Shown here: positions 1-10,947 of the stretch, piece after piece | Position numbering within the stretch: the first letter of the stretch is position 1 | How the letters are laid out: each line of letters starts with the position of its first letter | From: Ascarosepion bandense | Taxonomy: Eukaryota > Mollusca > Cephalopoda > Sepiida > Sepiidae | Assembly: GCA_037127315.1 (NCBI GenBank) | Contig: JBBBDQ010001269.1 | Span: 2,483,001 to 2,547,000, forward strand | DNA: 64,000 nucleotides | Reading direction: 5' to 3' | Position numbers and translations under genes: made by a program | The notes under the pieces: generated by a model | The model's database searches: none | What the model saw: the letters and a program-made list of their open reading frames with translations, nothing else | What the model was told of the DNA's origin: nothing

Positions 1-121
1 TGACATACTGATGTTATATCAAGAACTATGTTGTTTTGACGAGCTAAGAAATCAGGGTTGGTAATGTTCTTAATTAAATCATTCATCATCGCAAAACGGA
101 AATAATTTTTAACTTTTTCTT
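1..121. other. A+T-rich edge sequence, no feature recognised
   Basis: No coding signal or repeat family that recurs elsewhere in the window was recognised here. Confidence 0.4.
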
Positions 122-650
122 CTTCTATGTGTCCTGTCCCTTCAGGACGTAGGCGATCATGATTTTCCACGTCTCCTTATCCCTGGTAGTTCTTAGTACG
201 CCTTCTCTTGTTACACCGCGCAACCCTCATTCTATCATCCACCTGATTATGTCCTTCAAATAAGTTATCCGTTGCCTTCCCCTGTCTCTTTTTCCCTATA
301 TCTGGTCTGTTAGTATCAGGTTCTCCAAGTCTTCCTTCCTCATTGCATGTCCCAGAAACTTCAACTGTCTCTTCCTGATGCTCAGTATTAATTTCCTTTT
401 CGCTTCCATCATTTCTATGCCCTCATCATTTCTGACATGCTCAATCTATGATATCTGTAGCATCCTTCTGTAGAACCACATTTCAGTTGCTTCAAGTTTT
501 TTTTTCAACTTTGATGATATTGTCCAGCATTCACTGCCATATTGAAGAACGGGCAGCACGTAGCAATCCAGTACTCTCTTCTTTGTTTCTAGCGAAATTG
601 TTCCGTTTCTTAGTACTCTTCTCAGCTCCTGGAATGCATCCTTGTGCATT
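122..650 (-). mobile_element. RTE-like LINE fragment, copy A (C-terminal end of reverse-transcriptase ORF)
   Basis: Read on the minus strand, this is the downstream part of a non-LTR retrotransposon ORF. It shows the phrase ISLETKKRVLDCYVLPVLQYGSEC, here over about 540-625, then LEATEMWFYRRML (about 455-505), then the polar tail that ends in a sequence mentioning a CTGAAGGGACAGG-type 3' end near 135. These blocks recur in the same order at 760-1235, 25.6-26.3 kb, 55.0-55.9 kb and 58.6-60.3 kb. The arrangement matches RTE-clade elements, where this region follows the RT palm and thumb. Stops and frameshifts break it, so it is a dead 5'-truncated copy. The family name is from memory of RTE proteins, not a search. 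Confidence 0.7.
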
Positions 651-758
651 TGGATCACAGGAATATAAATGCATAGAAACTGCTGTGACCACAAAGTGAG
701 GGGTTAGTTTATATATTGATTGTAATATGAAATTGATCCCCCACTTTATGTTCAGTCT
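651..758. repeat. Short inverted-repeat insert between two RTE fragments
   Basis: The sequence around 694-750 can fold on itself: a GGGTTAGTTTATATATTGATT stretch is mirrored by an AATTGATCCCCCAC stretch. The same module recurs in opposite orientations at 58690-58830 and 59625-59770. It separates two same-strand RTE fragments that overlap in content, so it either inserted between them or belongs to the duplicated unit. Confidence 0.5.
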
Positions 759-1235
759 GCTTCTGTAGAACCAGATTTCAATTGCTTCAAGTTTTTCCTT
801 CATCTTTGATGCTATTATCCAGCATTCACTGCCATATTGAAGAACGGACAGCACGTAGCAATCCAGTACTCTCTTCTTTGTTTCTAGCGAAATTGTTTTG
901 TTTCTTAATACTTTACGCAACTTCTGGAATACTTCCTTCGCCATGCCAATTCGCCTTCGGATCTGTGTCGCACTTTCTGTCGTCTGTTATAACGTTTTCC
1001 AGGTATTTAAATTTTTGTACCTGCTTGATTCTAGTATCCCTGACCTGTATTTGGCATTTTAGGCTGGCCTTTTTACTGATGATCATGCATTCAATATACT
1101 TCTAGTCTTTTTTTATCACTCTCTGCAGATACTTTCTGTAGGAGGTCTTGTAGTTTCCTTTCTGTGTCTGCTATGTATTTCAGCTATGGCGCCGGTTTTA
1201 TCAGTTTATTGCAGAATGTTAATTTTCGATTATAA
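759..1235 (-). mobile_element. RTE-like LINE fragment, copy B
   Basis: This minus-strand copy repeats the ISLETKKRVLDCYVLSVLQYGSECW block (about 840-895) and the LEAIEIWFYR block (about 765-800) already present in copy A. It extends further upstream, with a partial FKYLENVITDDRKCDTDPKA-like stretch near 950-1010. Having the same protein blocks twice in the same direction indicates tandem or nested copies, not one element. It is not intact, and both ends are lost. Confidence 0.65.
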
Positions 1236-1275
1236 CTATCTATTCTTTGTTTTATATTTCTAGGTATCCTTTGAG

Positions 1276-1293
1276 TATATATATATATATAAT
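1276..1293. repeat. Short (TA)n run
   Basis: About nine TA dinucleotides in A+T-rich context. Confidence 0.8.
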
Positions 1294-1597
1294 AATAAAA
1301 TCGACTCTGTACGTATCCAAATCTTAAAATCTTACACAAGTAATTTTTAAGGACCACGAATAATCGGCAGAATCTAAGTCCGTTATTGTCCGCCGCTATA
1401 AAGTTTTGGACAATGAGGGGAAAAAAAAAAGAAAACTGCGGAGCACCGACAATACATACAGTACTTCACAGCAAAGAAAAAAAAACCCTCAAACGGAACG
1501 AACCACAAAGAAAGAAAAGTGCTCGATACAAAACTAACCAAAAGGATTAACCAAGAGGCAGTGACGTAGAGCAAAAACACACGAGAAAAAATCGCAA

Positions 1598-1679
1598 GAT
1601 CGCCAAGACCTACCGCGGTTTCGCACAACGGCTCGTCAGGGCCCTGACGAGCCGTTGTGCGGCCTTAGTCTTGGCGATC
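1598..1679. repeat. Near-perfect palindrome (head-to-head repeat)
   Basis: Positions 1623-1660 form an uninterrupted 38-bp palindrome centred on CAGGGCCCTG. An outer 12-bp pair, GATCGCCAAGAC at 1598-1609 and GTCTTGGCGATC at 1668-1679, continues the symmetry after a short unequal gap. The flanks diverge, with a (TA)n run starting right of it. It is GC-rich compared with its surroundings. It looks like two head-to-head copies of one unit; no product is encoded. Confidence 0.85.
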
Positions 1680-1682
1680 TTC

Positions 1683-1709
1683 GTGTATATATATATATAT
1701 ATATATATT
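1683..1709. repeat. (TA)n microsatellite
   Basis: Uninterrupted TA dinucleotides directly beside the palindrome. Confidence 0.9.
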
Positions 1710-1729
1710 TTAATCGTTTCATCTCAAAC

Positions 1730-2335
1730 AAATCGGTACCGTCAGTGGTTCGCAGATGGCTACATATGAGTAAAAGTTTAGACAGGAGGAGAGTGAAAAG
1801 TAAGTCGAACCAGTTGCAGAGGATGTCAGATAAAGGGCAAGAGAATGAGATGAGAACACAGGTGTAAAGACAGTTGCAAAAGTAGACAGAGAGGAAAAGA
1901 ACAAGATATACGGGGTGATTTAGAAAGTACTGGAGTCAAGTGGATAAGAGATGGGCATTGACATTGCATTTAAATTCCTGGAGGTTGTAGCTGTCAGGAA
2001 AGCAAGAATATGGAAGGGAGTTTCACAACGGGAAGTGCAAGAAAAGAAGCTAATAGAATAAAATGGTTGGCTGCATTTGGTTGATCTAACTGTGAATGGG
2101 TGGGACCTTGTTGCCAGTCTGGTTGCACGAGTAAGTGCTTGTGCTGTGGGCACCAATGACTCAAGTTCGTCGGAGCAGATACCGTGAATATATTTATAGA
2201 ATAGACAAAGGGAAGACACACGCCGCCGGTGAGAAAGTGGCTGGAGTCGAGTCACCAAGTCGGTACCTATCACATTACAGATTCTCCTTTGGAGCCTGTC
2301 GAGAACGCTGAGATGAATACAGGGGGCCTAACCAT
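1730..2335 (-). mobile_element. CR1/Jockey-like LINE 3' portion (LINE-A family)
   Basis: On the minus strand the sequence encodes the C-terminal end of a non-LTR reverse transcriptase: a DLVTRLQPLSHRRRVSSLC block near 2220-2265, LFYKYIHGICSDELESLVP near 2150-2215, RATRLATRSHPFTVR near 2085-2130, and then a decayed RLWNSLP-type motif. A purine-rich 3' UTR follows toward 1730. The same order occurs at 8.82-9.88, 37.6-38.2, 49.3-50.4 and 56.2-56.8 kb. It is frameshifted, 5'-truncated and without its RT palm, so it is dead. Clade assignment between CR1 and Jockey is uncertain. Confidence 0.75.
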
Positions 2336-2734
2336 AAATAAGAATGAGGAAAAAAATATAGATATCGATAATCAAAAGTTGAAATGTTTTAACCAGTACA
2401 TTTAAGTGGGTCACCATAAATTATGGTCATGATTGGGAACCGCTGCTGTAGCCAGGTATTGAACTCACACCTCTTAGCATCAAATTACTGGATATAATCA
2501 AAGCTTTTATACATGTATCCTTGAAGACATGAGTTTATTAATTGTTTAATTATAAACATTTAATAACTCAGAAACCATTTTTACCAGAGCTCATATTGCA
2601 ATCTTGAAGTTTATTATTTTCTCTAGCACGCCGGATAACTATTTCCCATGTTATATTTTTCTGTTTGACCGACATGGGAGATTTTTGTGGCCAACGATAT
2701 GCGCTGATTACTTAAGTTTCCGTAATTATACGGT
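2336..2734. other. Interspersed A+T-rich sequence with a shared repeat edge
   Basis: No coding potential is seen. The stretch at about 2455-2520 (a GAACTC...ATCAAATTACTGGAT pattern) resembles 28675-28735, which flanks the other copy of the repeat that follows, so this may be part of the same repeat unit. Confidence 0.4.
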
Positions 2735-3260
2735 TCTGGGCATGACGGTAAACTGCATCCGGCAGCATGGCCTCTGATTGGGAAGTTGTGAGGAGCATGG
2801 AACCACCTCTTAAATGCTGTTGTTCCCAGGTCCACCCTGACTCGGAGTGGGGAAAATATGGGAAAATATTTAACTGGGGTCAAAACATTACGAAAGTATC
2901 AAATAACACTTTTATAGAAATATATACATAAAAATAGACTTTTATAGAAAAATATATATTGTTGAAGGAAAAATATTATCAACAATACATCTTTGAAGAA
3001 AATTTTTTACCTTTACAAGTTTTTGAAGGAAAAAAATTATTCTCAGCAAAACATTTTTGAATGCAAAACTAGAAGACATTTTCAGTTTTCTAAAATAAAA
3101 AAATATAAATACAAGAAATTTTCATTAAAATCTGATTAAATCAACCTTCTCACTATAATCGAACATTACAAAAAATACTTTACAAATTCAGTATTTGGCA
3201 TTAAATAATCCGCAGAGGTTGATAAGCCGTTAAACAAAACTCAAAAAACTCAACTTTATA
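2735..3260 (+). repeat. Interspersed repeat R1: GC-rich head plus A-rich GAAGGAAAAA tail
   Basis: The head (about 2735-2860) reads TGACGGTAAACTGCATCCGG and continues through GCCTCTGATTGGGA and CCACCCTGACTCGGAGTGG. It is closely matched at 27873-27985. Both heads are followed by a decayed tandem region built from a GAAGGAAAAATATTA-type unit and by a common AAATCAACCTTCTCACTATA edge at about 3140 and 28570. Two copies with matching ends define an interspersed element. It has no ORF, and its class is unknown. Confidence 0.6.
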
Positions 3261-4399
3261 CCATAGAAAACGGCGTTCTCATTTCTTCATCCATATGGGG
3301 TTAGCCACGACTGATTTTTCTATTTTTCTTCGTGTTACGACTTTTCTATTTTTTAAAATGTTATAAACTCTCATATGTTCATCTTATCTCTTTCTTGCTA
3401 CTACACTGCACAAGCACATATAATCGATCAATAATACAGGACTATACATGCAAACAAAAGTAATACATAATTACCTATATCAAAATTGATACTCTCCCAA
3501 CCACTCTTACTTCCTGCAATTTGCGCCCGTTTCTTACTTATTAATTCCATGCAAGGAAACACTTTCTTCAATATAAACGCAAAGTTAGTTTCTTAAGTCC
3601 TGCATATTTATGAATCAGGCAAGAAAATGATTTGAAGTGAATTTTGTTTTTATTACCACTGTCGCTCATCTACCAATGCTAACACACGTTAGGCAACTCG
3701 CCGTCTTTTAATGGTTAGCGCTAGAATTATGATTGAGCAGTGAGCCTGATTCTCACCAGGTGTTCTATAATTTCGGCCGTATGCTACATTTAGAAAAGCC
3801 ACACTTACAAAACCATCATTCCGAGACGCCTAATTACATCACTTGTAACCACAAGAGAATTTATCTCGCTCGTATTTGTCAACTACTAAAGTTTTCTACA
3901 GGTCTCAGACTCTAATCATATCCACAACTGACTTATAGCATATTTTGCCATGGAAATATCCCCCACCTTTTCAGTTAAACATTAACTCTGTTTTTGGGGT
4001 TCCCTTTTGTTCCTTTATTCTTTCTTTATTGTTTTCTCGTTTATTTATTCGTTCATTGGAGTGCTAACTCATTCTTCTCTGGGCCTCATTCCGGCCAACT
4101 AAAAGACTGATTTGCTTCAGCTATCTCTGTTTTTTTACTTCTCTTTTTAGGACGTTTATTATCAACTTTGCGGCATCGACCAACTCCTTTGTTATACCCT
4201 TAAGGTAAAGAAATCACTAGAAGCGAAAAATGATGAGGCACCAACCTTTTCTTCTTATTATCATTATAATGTCACTTTTCATCATAATTAGATAATGCTA
4301 TGGTCGCACTACCTACCAAGTCTGCGGGAAAATCTAAGGCAGGTCGTGGTGTGTTGTTATGGCTCCAATTTATATTTTTTCATATCTCTCTAACATCTC
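3261..4399. other. A+T-rich sequence, nothing recognised
   Basis: Open frames are short and lack family signatures. No copy elsewhere in the window was noticed. Confidence 0.4.
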
Positions 4400-5465
4400 T
4401 AGCGTTACATGGATAAAGCTCTCCTTAGTTTGCGGGTTGTACTTAACAAAACAATTTTTATATATCTCTTAAGCTGGGGTTTCCATGGATTCTTTTCAAT
4501 GTGATGTTTTGTTCTATTTTTTATCATTCCAAGTGCAGCCACTATTACTGGTAAAATTCTTGTTTTCAATTTCCACATTATTTCACATTCAATTTCCAGG
4601 TCTTTATATTTTGACAGTTTTTCGAATTCCTTGGTTGCTATGTTACAATCTGCGTGACAAGCCATATGAATTAATAGACAAGTCTTTTCTTTCTCGTTTT
4701 TAGCAATAATGTCAGGCCTATTTGCTTAATGTTTTTTGTTAGTATAGATGGTTTAATCCCATAGAATGGTGACGTCGTCTTTTTCTGTAACCGGTGCTGG
4801 GTGATGTTCATATTAGTGTTTGTTTACAGATTTTCCATAGTGTTTGCACATTGTCCAATGTAAATATTGCCCCATTCTTTCGTGACGATTTTTATATTCA
4901 TTTGGGGCAAGTACAGAACGTCCTGAGGTTAGATGGTCTATTATTTCTTGGTATTTATCACAGAACCTGCATTTTGGATCTACATTATGATGTATAATAT
5001 TTGCCTGAAAGTTCCTACTGAAAAGACTTTGGTCTTGGGATGTAAGAATAAAATCTTCAGTGTCAGACTTTAATCCAGATGCACGTAACCATCGATGAGT
5101 ATTAACTTTATCAACATTGGATTTATTGGTACGTTCTGGTTATTGCTCATATTTTTTGCCGCAATAGTTGATTCTTGGCTTCTGTTTTGCTTTTCTACAG
5201 AATTTGCTCAATGTAAATCTTGTTAGTATTTACTGTCTTCTTTTATTATTGAATATTATTTTTCTTTCTGTTTTCATGTTGTTTGACTTATTGTATTACC
5301 CAGTCATTTGTTGTTCATATGTTGTTGTTATTAAGCCGATAGTTGTTGTCTTGTATGACAATTCTAACTGAATAAGACCTCTTGCAACTGCTTTACGGGG
5401 TATGTATAGACGGTCTACATCAGCCTTTGGATGATGCATCTTATGCGTAGAAAGAAGCTTTCTTG
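4400..5465 (-). mobile_element. LINE C-terminal region with zinc knuckle and restriction-like endonuclease signature
   Basis: The minus strand carries an almost continuous reading. An HHPKADVDRLYIPRKA block lies near 5400-5440. An HRWLRASGLKSDTEDFILTS block lies near 5050-5105, followed by a Cys-X2-Cys...His knuckle (CRFCDKYQEIIDHL, about 4935-4980) whose last cysteine is an arginine. Next come RPDIIAKNEKEKTCLLIH (about 4660-4715) and then KYKDLEIE...MWKLKT...PVIVAALG (about 4535-4610). This order, knuckle then Arg-Pro-Asp then a Lys-Tyr-x-x-Leu block, matches the C-termini of non-LTR elements with a restriction-like endonuclease (R2/NeSL-type). The expected aspartate after the Leu-Ile pair is a histidine, and several stops occur, so it is inactive. 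The upstream RT domain is absent. Confidence 0.65.
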
Positions 5466-6606
5466 TCTTATTATTATTTTTTTTTCAAAGTTCTCATTTT
5501 AGATTCTATCAATTCCTTGCTACATTTTTTATTTTTTCTCTTTATTTCTTTACTTGATTTTTTTATTTCTTATTATGATTCTTTCAGTTTTTAAGAACAT
5601 GCACGTTAGAAAAATTCTCTAATGATTCAAAAAATTTTTTTTTCTGTTTTTCTATGCGTTTTGTTTTTTTAAGAACACACACGTCAGAAGAAAGTTCTGT
5701 AATGTTTCAAAAGTTGTTTTTTTTTTCCATGATTTATCATACTAGCAGACATCTTGATGTACGATCATAGAACCATAGGTGGTAACAGTGTGCTAATTTA
5801 CAAATTGACATCGGTTAAATGACCTTTGATTAACACCATGTATATCTCTGCTCGGGTTTAACGTCACACATTTAATTTCATTATTCTCAACTATACTGTT
5901 TGGAAACAGAAATTTGCGATTATCCGCAGTACATGTCGTGCAAATGCTGACCAAAACGTAACAACAAACAACAACAAACAAATTACCTAAAAGCCTGATT
6001 GTATCTGTTGATGATGTTCATGCAGTTTGCCTGGAAGGTTAGTCGTATCATCTACGGTCCTAACTTAGTTTAAAAATAAACACGTCACAACTTAAATACT
6101 GTTTAACTTTATGTTTTCCATACTCACTGCAACTTCCGCATGCATTGTTGCAAGAAAGTTAATCTAACGCTTTATCGCAAGCAATCCTCATTTCCTCCCA
6201 CAGTTTTCTTTTCTAACATTTTTACAGCATATCCGCCAGCGTATGTCCAACTTTATTTTCTTATTGTGGTTTTGATATGACTCCAGATCACCAACCTCAA
6301 ACTCAAACATACTTGGTCTTACTAAGAGATTTATCTATCACGTCTTTCCTTGCTTTTTTTATGTTATTCCGAACAAAGTGATAATAATATGAGGGCTTCA
6401 CTTGTCTAACATTGGATGGAGTCGAAGCTTATCCCATAGCCGTGACCATATCGAAATCTGGCTGTATTCCTTCTTCACAAATTCTGAAGTACAGATAAAA
6501 GGATTCAAACTTAGATGCTTTCAATTTGAGATTACGCTTAAGCAGACTACTCAAGATTATGTCTATGTGCATGTGAACCTCTACCATATTCGAAAACATC
6601 AGAATA
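5466..6606. other. A+T-rich sequence with a small local duplication
   Basis: An approximately 80-bp unit with AAGAACA(T/C)(G/A)CACGT and AGAAA(A/G)TTCT(C/G)TAATG is present twice, near 5592-5640 and 5670-5720. No gene is recognised. Confidence 0.45.
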
Positions 6607-6690
6607 CTAGCAGTATACCGCGGCGTTGCTCGGGTGTAATGAAAGCTTTAAAACTAATCCATGGTCCTGGAGCACGTACTCAGCCCAAAA
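6607..6690 (-). mobile_element. 3' end fragment of Helitron-like family
   Basis: On the minus strand the fragment ends in GAGCAACGCCG...CTAG, the same 3' terminus as the complete copy directly to its right. Only the last 80 or so bases remain before a TA microsatellite at 6727. Confidence 0.7.
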
Positions 6691-6726
6691 AAATATTTAC
6701 TTGCGACAATTTACCAATCGCACCTA

Positions 6727-6779
<53 letters not shown>
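6727..6779. repeat. (TA)n microsatellite
   Basis: About 26 uninterrupted TA units lie between a Helitron-like 3' fragment and a full copy of the same family. Confidence 0.95.
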
Positions 6780-6780
<1 letters not shown>

Positions 6781-7508
6781 TAGCAGCATACACCGGCGTT
6801 GCTCGGGTGTAATGAAAGCTTCAAAACTACTCTATGGTCCTGGAGCTCAGACTCTTTGGACGTTGGCACGAAAGACTAAAAAGCAATAGTTGTTGCCAGT
6901 TAAAGGGATTCCGTAGACTCAAAGAAAAATGAATGGATGTAAGTCAAATTTTGATTTACTGGTATCGATATCAAATAAGTTTTTTTCGTCGTAAACTGAA
7001 TTTTGAAGGCTAAATAAGTCCTCTGAGTAAATGGTATCATGGCTGAGACTAAGAACTACAATTATACCTACTTAGAGCGAAACCCAAAGCAAAAACTAAA
7101 ATGAAAGGGCTGAAAGATATACAGACATACAGGCAGATAGACAGACACACGCACAAACATCTTGCTTATATATATATATATATATATATATATGTTATCG
7201 ATTTTCTGCATTATTGTAAGAACTGCAACCTTGAAATTTCTGAATATCGTTTCTTATGTCTTTGTCTATGAGTGTATCAAATTTGATTAAAATCGGACCA
7301 TTATTTCTATAACCCGATTTTTTCGATTATCGATTTTCAATATTTATGTGGAGTACCTCGACACAATACCTCGCTAAGAATACTCGCAGACGCTTATAGT
7401 ACAACTGTGTAAATTTTCAAGTAAATTCGTTTAGCCGTTTCGAACTCTATAGGTAACGGATACACACACAGACACACACACAAAGTTCCATTTATAAATA
7501 AGTTTAGA
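6780..7508 (-). mobile_element. Non-autonomous Helitron-like element, near full length
   Basis: Read on the minus strand the element starts TCTAAACTTATTTATAAATG just after an A and ends with a hairpin-capable CCCGAGCAACGCCGG stretch, a short spacer and CTAG followed by T. An A|TC...CTAG|T arrangement with a subterminal hairpin is the hallmark of Helitrons. It has an internal (TA)n at 7167-7194 and no ORF. Copies of about 720-745 bp with the same ends lie at 22645-23389 and 29313-30029, and truncated ones lie at 48768-49085 and 61070-61764. The helicase-bearing parent is not in this window. Some similar arthropod repeats are called Helentron-associated elements, and I cannot decide between these classes. 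Confidence 0.7.
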
Positions 7509-8062
7509 TAGATAATTCAATAACTGGAAGTGGTCAAACATATCTTTTTGTTTTGCAACAACTTTTTTTTTGTCAACTTCATTTTCTTTGCCATATCCCA
7601 AGCATGCGCACTTTGCCAGGCGTACTACCCTGCTTGACGTGTTCGAACATTCCACATCTCTTCCTTTCACAGTCGGACTCTGCTCTAAATTCGAAAAACT
7701 ATGTTGTTCCAGCTTGAGTTCTTTTTATTAAACTAGCAAATTTTTCTGATAAGTACAAGAACAGAGTACTCACAAGTAAAACGAAAAGTCACCTAACTTT
7801 ACTGCATGTCGTTTGTTAGCACGGTCGTTTAGTGTCCTCGCAGATGTTAGCCAAGTAGTTATCAATTAAAAATAAAGCAGCAACTCAGTGCGTACTAAAT
7901 CATCAATGTTATATTACACCTGGCTACCAATGATCGTCTTGCAATTAACGACAGTGACACTAGTGTAAGGTAATAGACAGTTCGAGAGATATCGTGCACT
8001 TACGGGGGAGCCTACATGGAGTCGTTACCCAGCGGAAGTTCTGTGTTCTCTCTCTATTTCTA
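7509..8062. other. Unassigned sequence
   Basis: No repeat partner or coding signature was recognised. Confidence 0.4.

Positions 8063-8107
<45 letters not shown>
8063..8107. repeat. (GT)n microsatellite
   Basis: Roughly 22 TG units. Confidence 0.95.
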
Positions 8108-8109
<2 letters not shown>

Positions 8110-8404
8110 GCTTTCTTCTCTCTGAAACCCCAAACTTATATAACTATAAACTCCCACGAAACTTTGCTTTTTATGGTTATTGCTCAATTGACGCCAATGA
8201 TATCACTGTCAACCAATGTCTTTCAGGATTTTGTTGTTGTTTTTTGTTTTTTGCCTTTGATGTCGGTCATAACTTTATAGGCTGCTTTCTGTGGTTTCTG
8301 ACTTTGATGTCAATCATATCTTTGTCGTCTATTGCTTGTGTTTTTGCCTTTGATATCAGTCATATTTTTTATATATTACATAAATAAATACGCCCTGTCC
8401 CTTG

Positions 8405-8660
8405 TATTGAGTATTTTAGTCCATAAATATAACATTCCTTAAAAGTATGAGTACATATATTCGTTTGAAAATTATCAAACGGAAAAAAGTTTCGTTGAAA
8501 GTAGATTACGCGTTTTACCCTTACTGGGCTTCATCAGACAAAAAGAAAAAGAAAGAACGAAAAGTATGTGTGTCTGTAAGTGCGTATTTGCATGTATACT
8601 TAAAAAACAAATTAATAGTACTTTTTCCGCTAAACTTACGTTTCTTGAGATGATAGAACG
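8405..8660 (-). mobile_element. PLE-type terminal sequence with decayed hammerhead-like motif
   Basis: On the minus strand it contains CTGATGAAGCCCAGTAAGGG (about 8525-8545) followed by TAAAACGCGTAATCTACTTTC. The CUGAUGA box and a CCC/GGG stem resemble a hammerhead core, but the expected GAAA reads AAAA. An opposite-orientation copy lies at 10790-10950, inside the PLE reverse transcriptase. The shared block runs through an AACATTCCTTAAAA stretch at about 8430-8445. It is probably a small non-autonomous PLE or retrozyme-like unit. Confidence 0.5.
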
Positions 8661-8819
8661 AATGAAATGGTACGGCTTAAAAAAAGCCAATAATATTTAT
8701 TCTGCATCTTTTCTTTACAATTTTCTTGTTCTTGTAGAAATTTATTTGTACATTCTCCCAGCTTTTTTTGCATTGAATTTAAGATAAATAAATTTATATT
8801 ATATTACAATAAGTACTTT

Positions 8820-9874
8820 ATATATATATATTAATCATTTCCCCGCGGGCAAGACGTAAATGCCACTGATGTGCGGGGGGCTACATAACTGAAAGAAAAT
8901 TAATTAGAGGAGGGAGAAGAGGATTACAAACCAATTAGAAAGAAGCAATAGAAAGATGAAAATGCAGGTGTAATGACAGTTGCAAGTTGGGAGAGAAAGG
9001 GAAAGATATACGGGGTTGGGGAAGGGCTAGAGTCAAGTGGTTAGTAGATGAGTATTGACATTGCATTTAAATTTCTGGAGGTTGTAGCCGTCAGGAAAGC
9101 AAGAATATGGGAGCGAGTTCCACAGGCGTGAAGTGCGAGAGAAGAAGCTGCAGGAGTAGAATTGTCGTCTGCATTTGGCTAACCTAACTGTGAATGGGTG
9201 GGACCCAGTTGCCATTCTGGTTGCACAAGTAAACACCTGTTGAGGAGGTAGCAGTGACTTAAGTTCGTCTGAGCAGAAGCCATGAAAGTACTTATAGAAC
9301 AGACAAAGGGAGGCCACATTTTGTCGGTGGGGAAGTGGCTGTAGTCGAGCCGCCAAGTCAGCACCTATCACGTTACTAACTTTCCTTTGGAGCCTGTCGA
9401 GAACACTGAGGTGAGCGGCAGGGGCGCCTGACCATAAATGGCAGCAGTACTCCATGCAGGGTCGAATGGTAGAACATCCTGGATCGACACAGTGACCCAA
9501 CCTTCTTAGCAGTGGATTTAGCTATGGATTCGATGTAGCCGTTCCACTTGAGATCAGAAGAGAGGGTAAGGCCAAGGAGGCGCAGTGTATTGCACTCAGG
9601 GAGAATCCCTTGGTCCATGCTTATGTGAGGCAGGAGAGGTTGCCTGTGATGGTTGACAGATAACAGCTTGGTCTTGGACGCATTGAAGTTGACAAGCCAC
9701 TTCTTGAGCCAATTCACCACAGAGTGTAGATCCCGTTCAAGGTCAGCAGCGAGATTAAGTCTGTCCGCCATGACAGGTTTCTTACTTGTGCGATGAGTAT
9801 ATTGTGGTGTCATCTGCGTAGATGCCTACTTGGGACTTGATCTCATCTGAAAATAAGGAAGAGCGTCGGGCCCA

Positions 9875-9878
<4 letters not shown>
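8820..9878 (-). mobile_element. CR1/Jockey-like LINE 3' half (LINE-A), longest coding remnant of this family
   Basis: Minus-strand frames show, in order: a DLERDLHSVVNWLKKWLVNFN block (about 9690-9750), then KTKLLSVNHHRQPLLP (about 9630-9680), an LTLSSDLKWNGYIESIAKS block (about 9510-9575), RPCMEYCCHLWSGAP (about 9420-9460), DLAARLQPLPHRQNV, LCLFYKYFHGFCSDELKSLLP, and RTSRLWNSLP...CFPDGYNLQKFKCNVN, ending near 9050. These are the RT thumb and C-terminal segments. The 3' UTR ends at 8820-8880 with the family tail, on this strand CAGTGGCATTTACGTCTTGC. One frameshift separates two long frames. The RT catalytic YADD region is beyond the left edge of the copy, so the element is 5'-truncated and dead. 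Confidence 0.85.

Positions 9879-9914
<36 letters not shown>
9878..9914. repeat. (TA)n microsatellite
   Basis: Uninterrupted TA units that abut the 5' end of the LINE-A copy. Confidence 0.9.
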
Positions 9915-9917
<3 letters not shown>

Positions 9918-10102
9918 TGAATGAAAAAATATATAGGGTGATTCGGACGAGTTCATTTTTGCTTCCTTGGCTTGTAAAATTTTGCAACGTAATAATAACA
10001 AAGGAACAATTCTATTTTTATTTGAAAGTAAATATTAAAAATAATATGAAATACATCATTTCTTTTAAAACTACTGGAGTGGCCTAATAATTATGGCCGG
10101 TA

Positions 10103-10103
<1 letters not shown>

Positions 10104-10189
<86 letters not shown>
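10104..10189. repeat. Long (TA)n microsatellite at PLE boundary
   Basis: About 43 TA units lie immediately outside the left inverted terminal repeat of the PLE that follows. A second TA run (13208-13232) sits outside the right end, so the element is bracketed by TA tracts. Confidence 0.95.
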
Positions 10190-10191
<2 letters not shown>

Positions 10192-10200
10192 CATTTATAG

Positions 10201-10342
10201 ATGATGGAATAAAAAATAAAAAAATACGAAAACGGCAGACAAGTTTCATTTCCATTCTTCATCAGAGTCAACCTGGGATTTTCTTAATTCAATTTTTCAA
10301 GATTTAAGATATTAAAAGATGAAAATGAATCATGACGTACTG
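10201..10342 (+). repeat. Left inverted terminal repeat of PLE-1
   Basis: This matches the reverse complement of 13031-13165 and also the plus-strand sequence at 41051-41180. On the minus strand it contains TTGACTCTGATGAAGAATGG followed by AAATGAAAC, resembling a hammerhead core (CUGAUGA...GAAA), but stem II is poor. Confidence 0.75.
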
Positions 10343-10789
10343 GCAAACACAATTATGCGATTATAAATATTTTCAGAATTTGAGATCCTTTCTCCGCAAA
10401 TTAATCGACTCACTCCTTGTTCCTCAGACTCGGTTTCGGATCTTAACGCTACCTTAAAAAGTTTGGCACGTAATTATGCCAGTATCCCTGTTTTCTGCTC
10501 TGAGTCTAAGTGGAATCAACAGCATCGGTGGATTGCTAAGATCTTTAAAAATAACAATATTTTTATTACTCGCCCGGATAAGGGTGCTGGTGTGGTCTTA
10601 TTGAATAAATGTGATTATGTCTCCAAAATGAATTCTATTCTCGGTGACAATAATAAGTTTCTTTCTTTGGGTCCGGCTGAGACTCATGACCGAACTATCG
10701 CAGTCGAAGCGATGTTTCAAAAGCAGCTAGTTGTTTGGGTCAAACAGGGTTTCTTGACATCAGAAGTTTCTTCTAAAATTAGACCTTTC

Positions 10790-10947
10790 AGACACACATA
10801 CTTTTTTTCTTTCTTTTTTTTTTTTGTCTGATGAAGCACAGTAAGGATAAAACGCGTAATCTACTTTCAATGAAACGGTTTTCCATTTGACAATTTTCAA
10901 ACAAATAAATGTACACATAGTTTTAAGGAATGTTATATTTATGGTTT
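10790..10947 (+). mobile_element. Small PLE-tail insertion inside PLE-1 reverse transcriptase
   Basis: The RT reading stops after KIRPFR and resumes at YGLTKVHKE. The intervening sequence is an inverted relative of 8405-8660, containing TGTCTGATGAAGCACAGTAA and ACGCGTAATCTACTTTCAATG. It starts with a pyrimidine-rich tract (10800-10830). Confidence 0.65.

Noticed and set aside
6402..6812. 136-codon plus-strand frame
   Set aside because: It spans unassigned sequence, a Helitron-like end and a TA tract. There is no domain, and the composition follows the underlying repeats.
8405..8660. Functional hammerhead at 8.53 kb
   Set aside because: The GAAA box reads AAAA in both copies of this repeat, removing the required G12.
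10201..10342. Functional hammerhead in the PLE-1 terminal repeats
   Set aside because: CUGAUGA and GAAA are present in one copy, but stem II and stem I do not pair well in any of the three copies. It is kept only as hammerhead-like.
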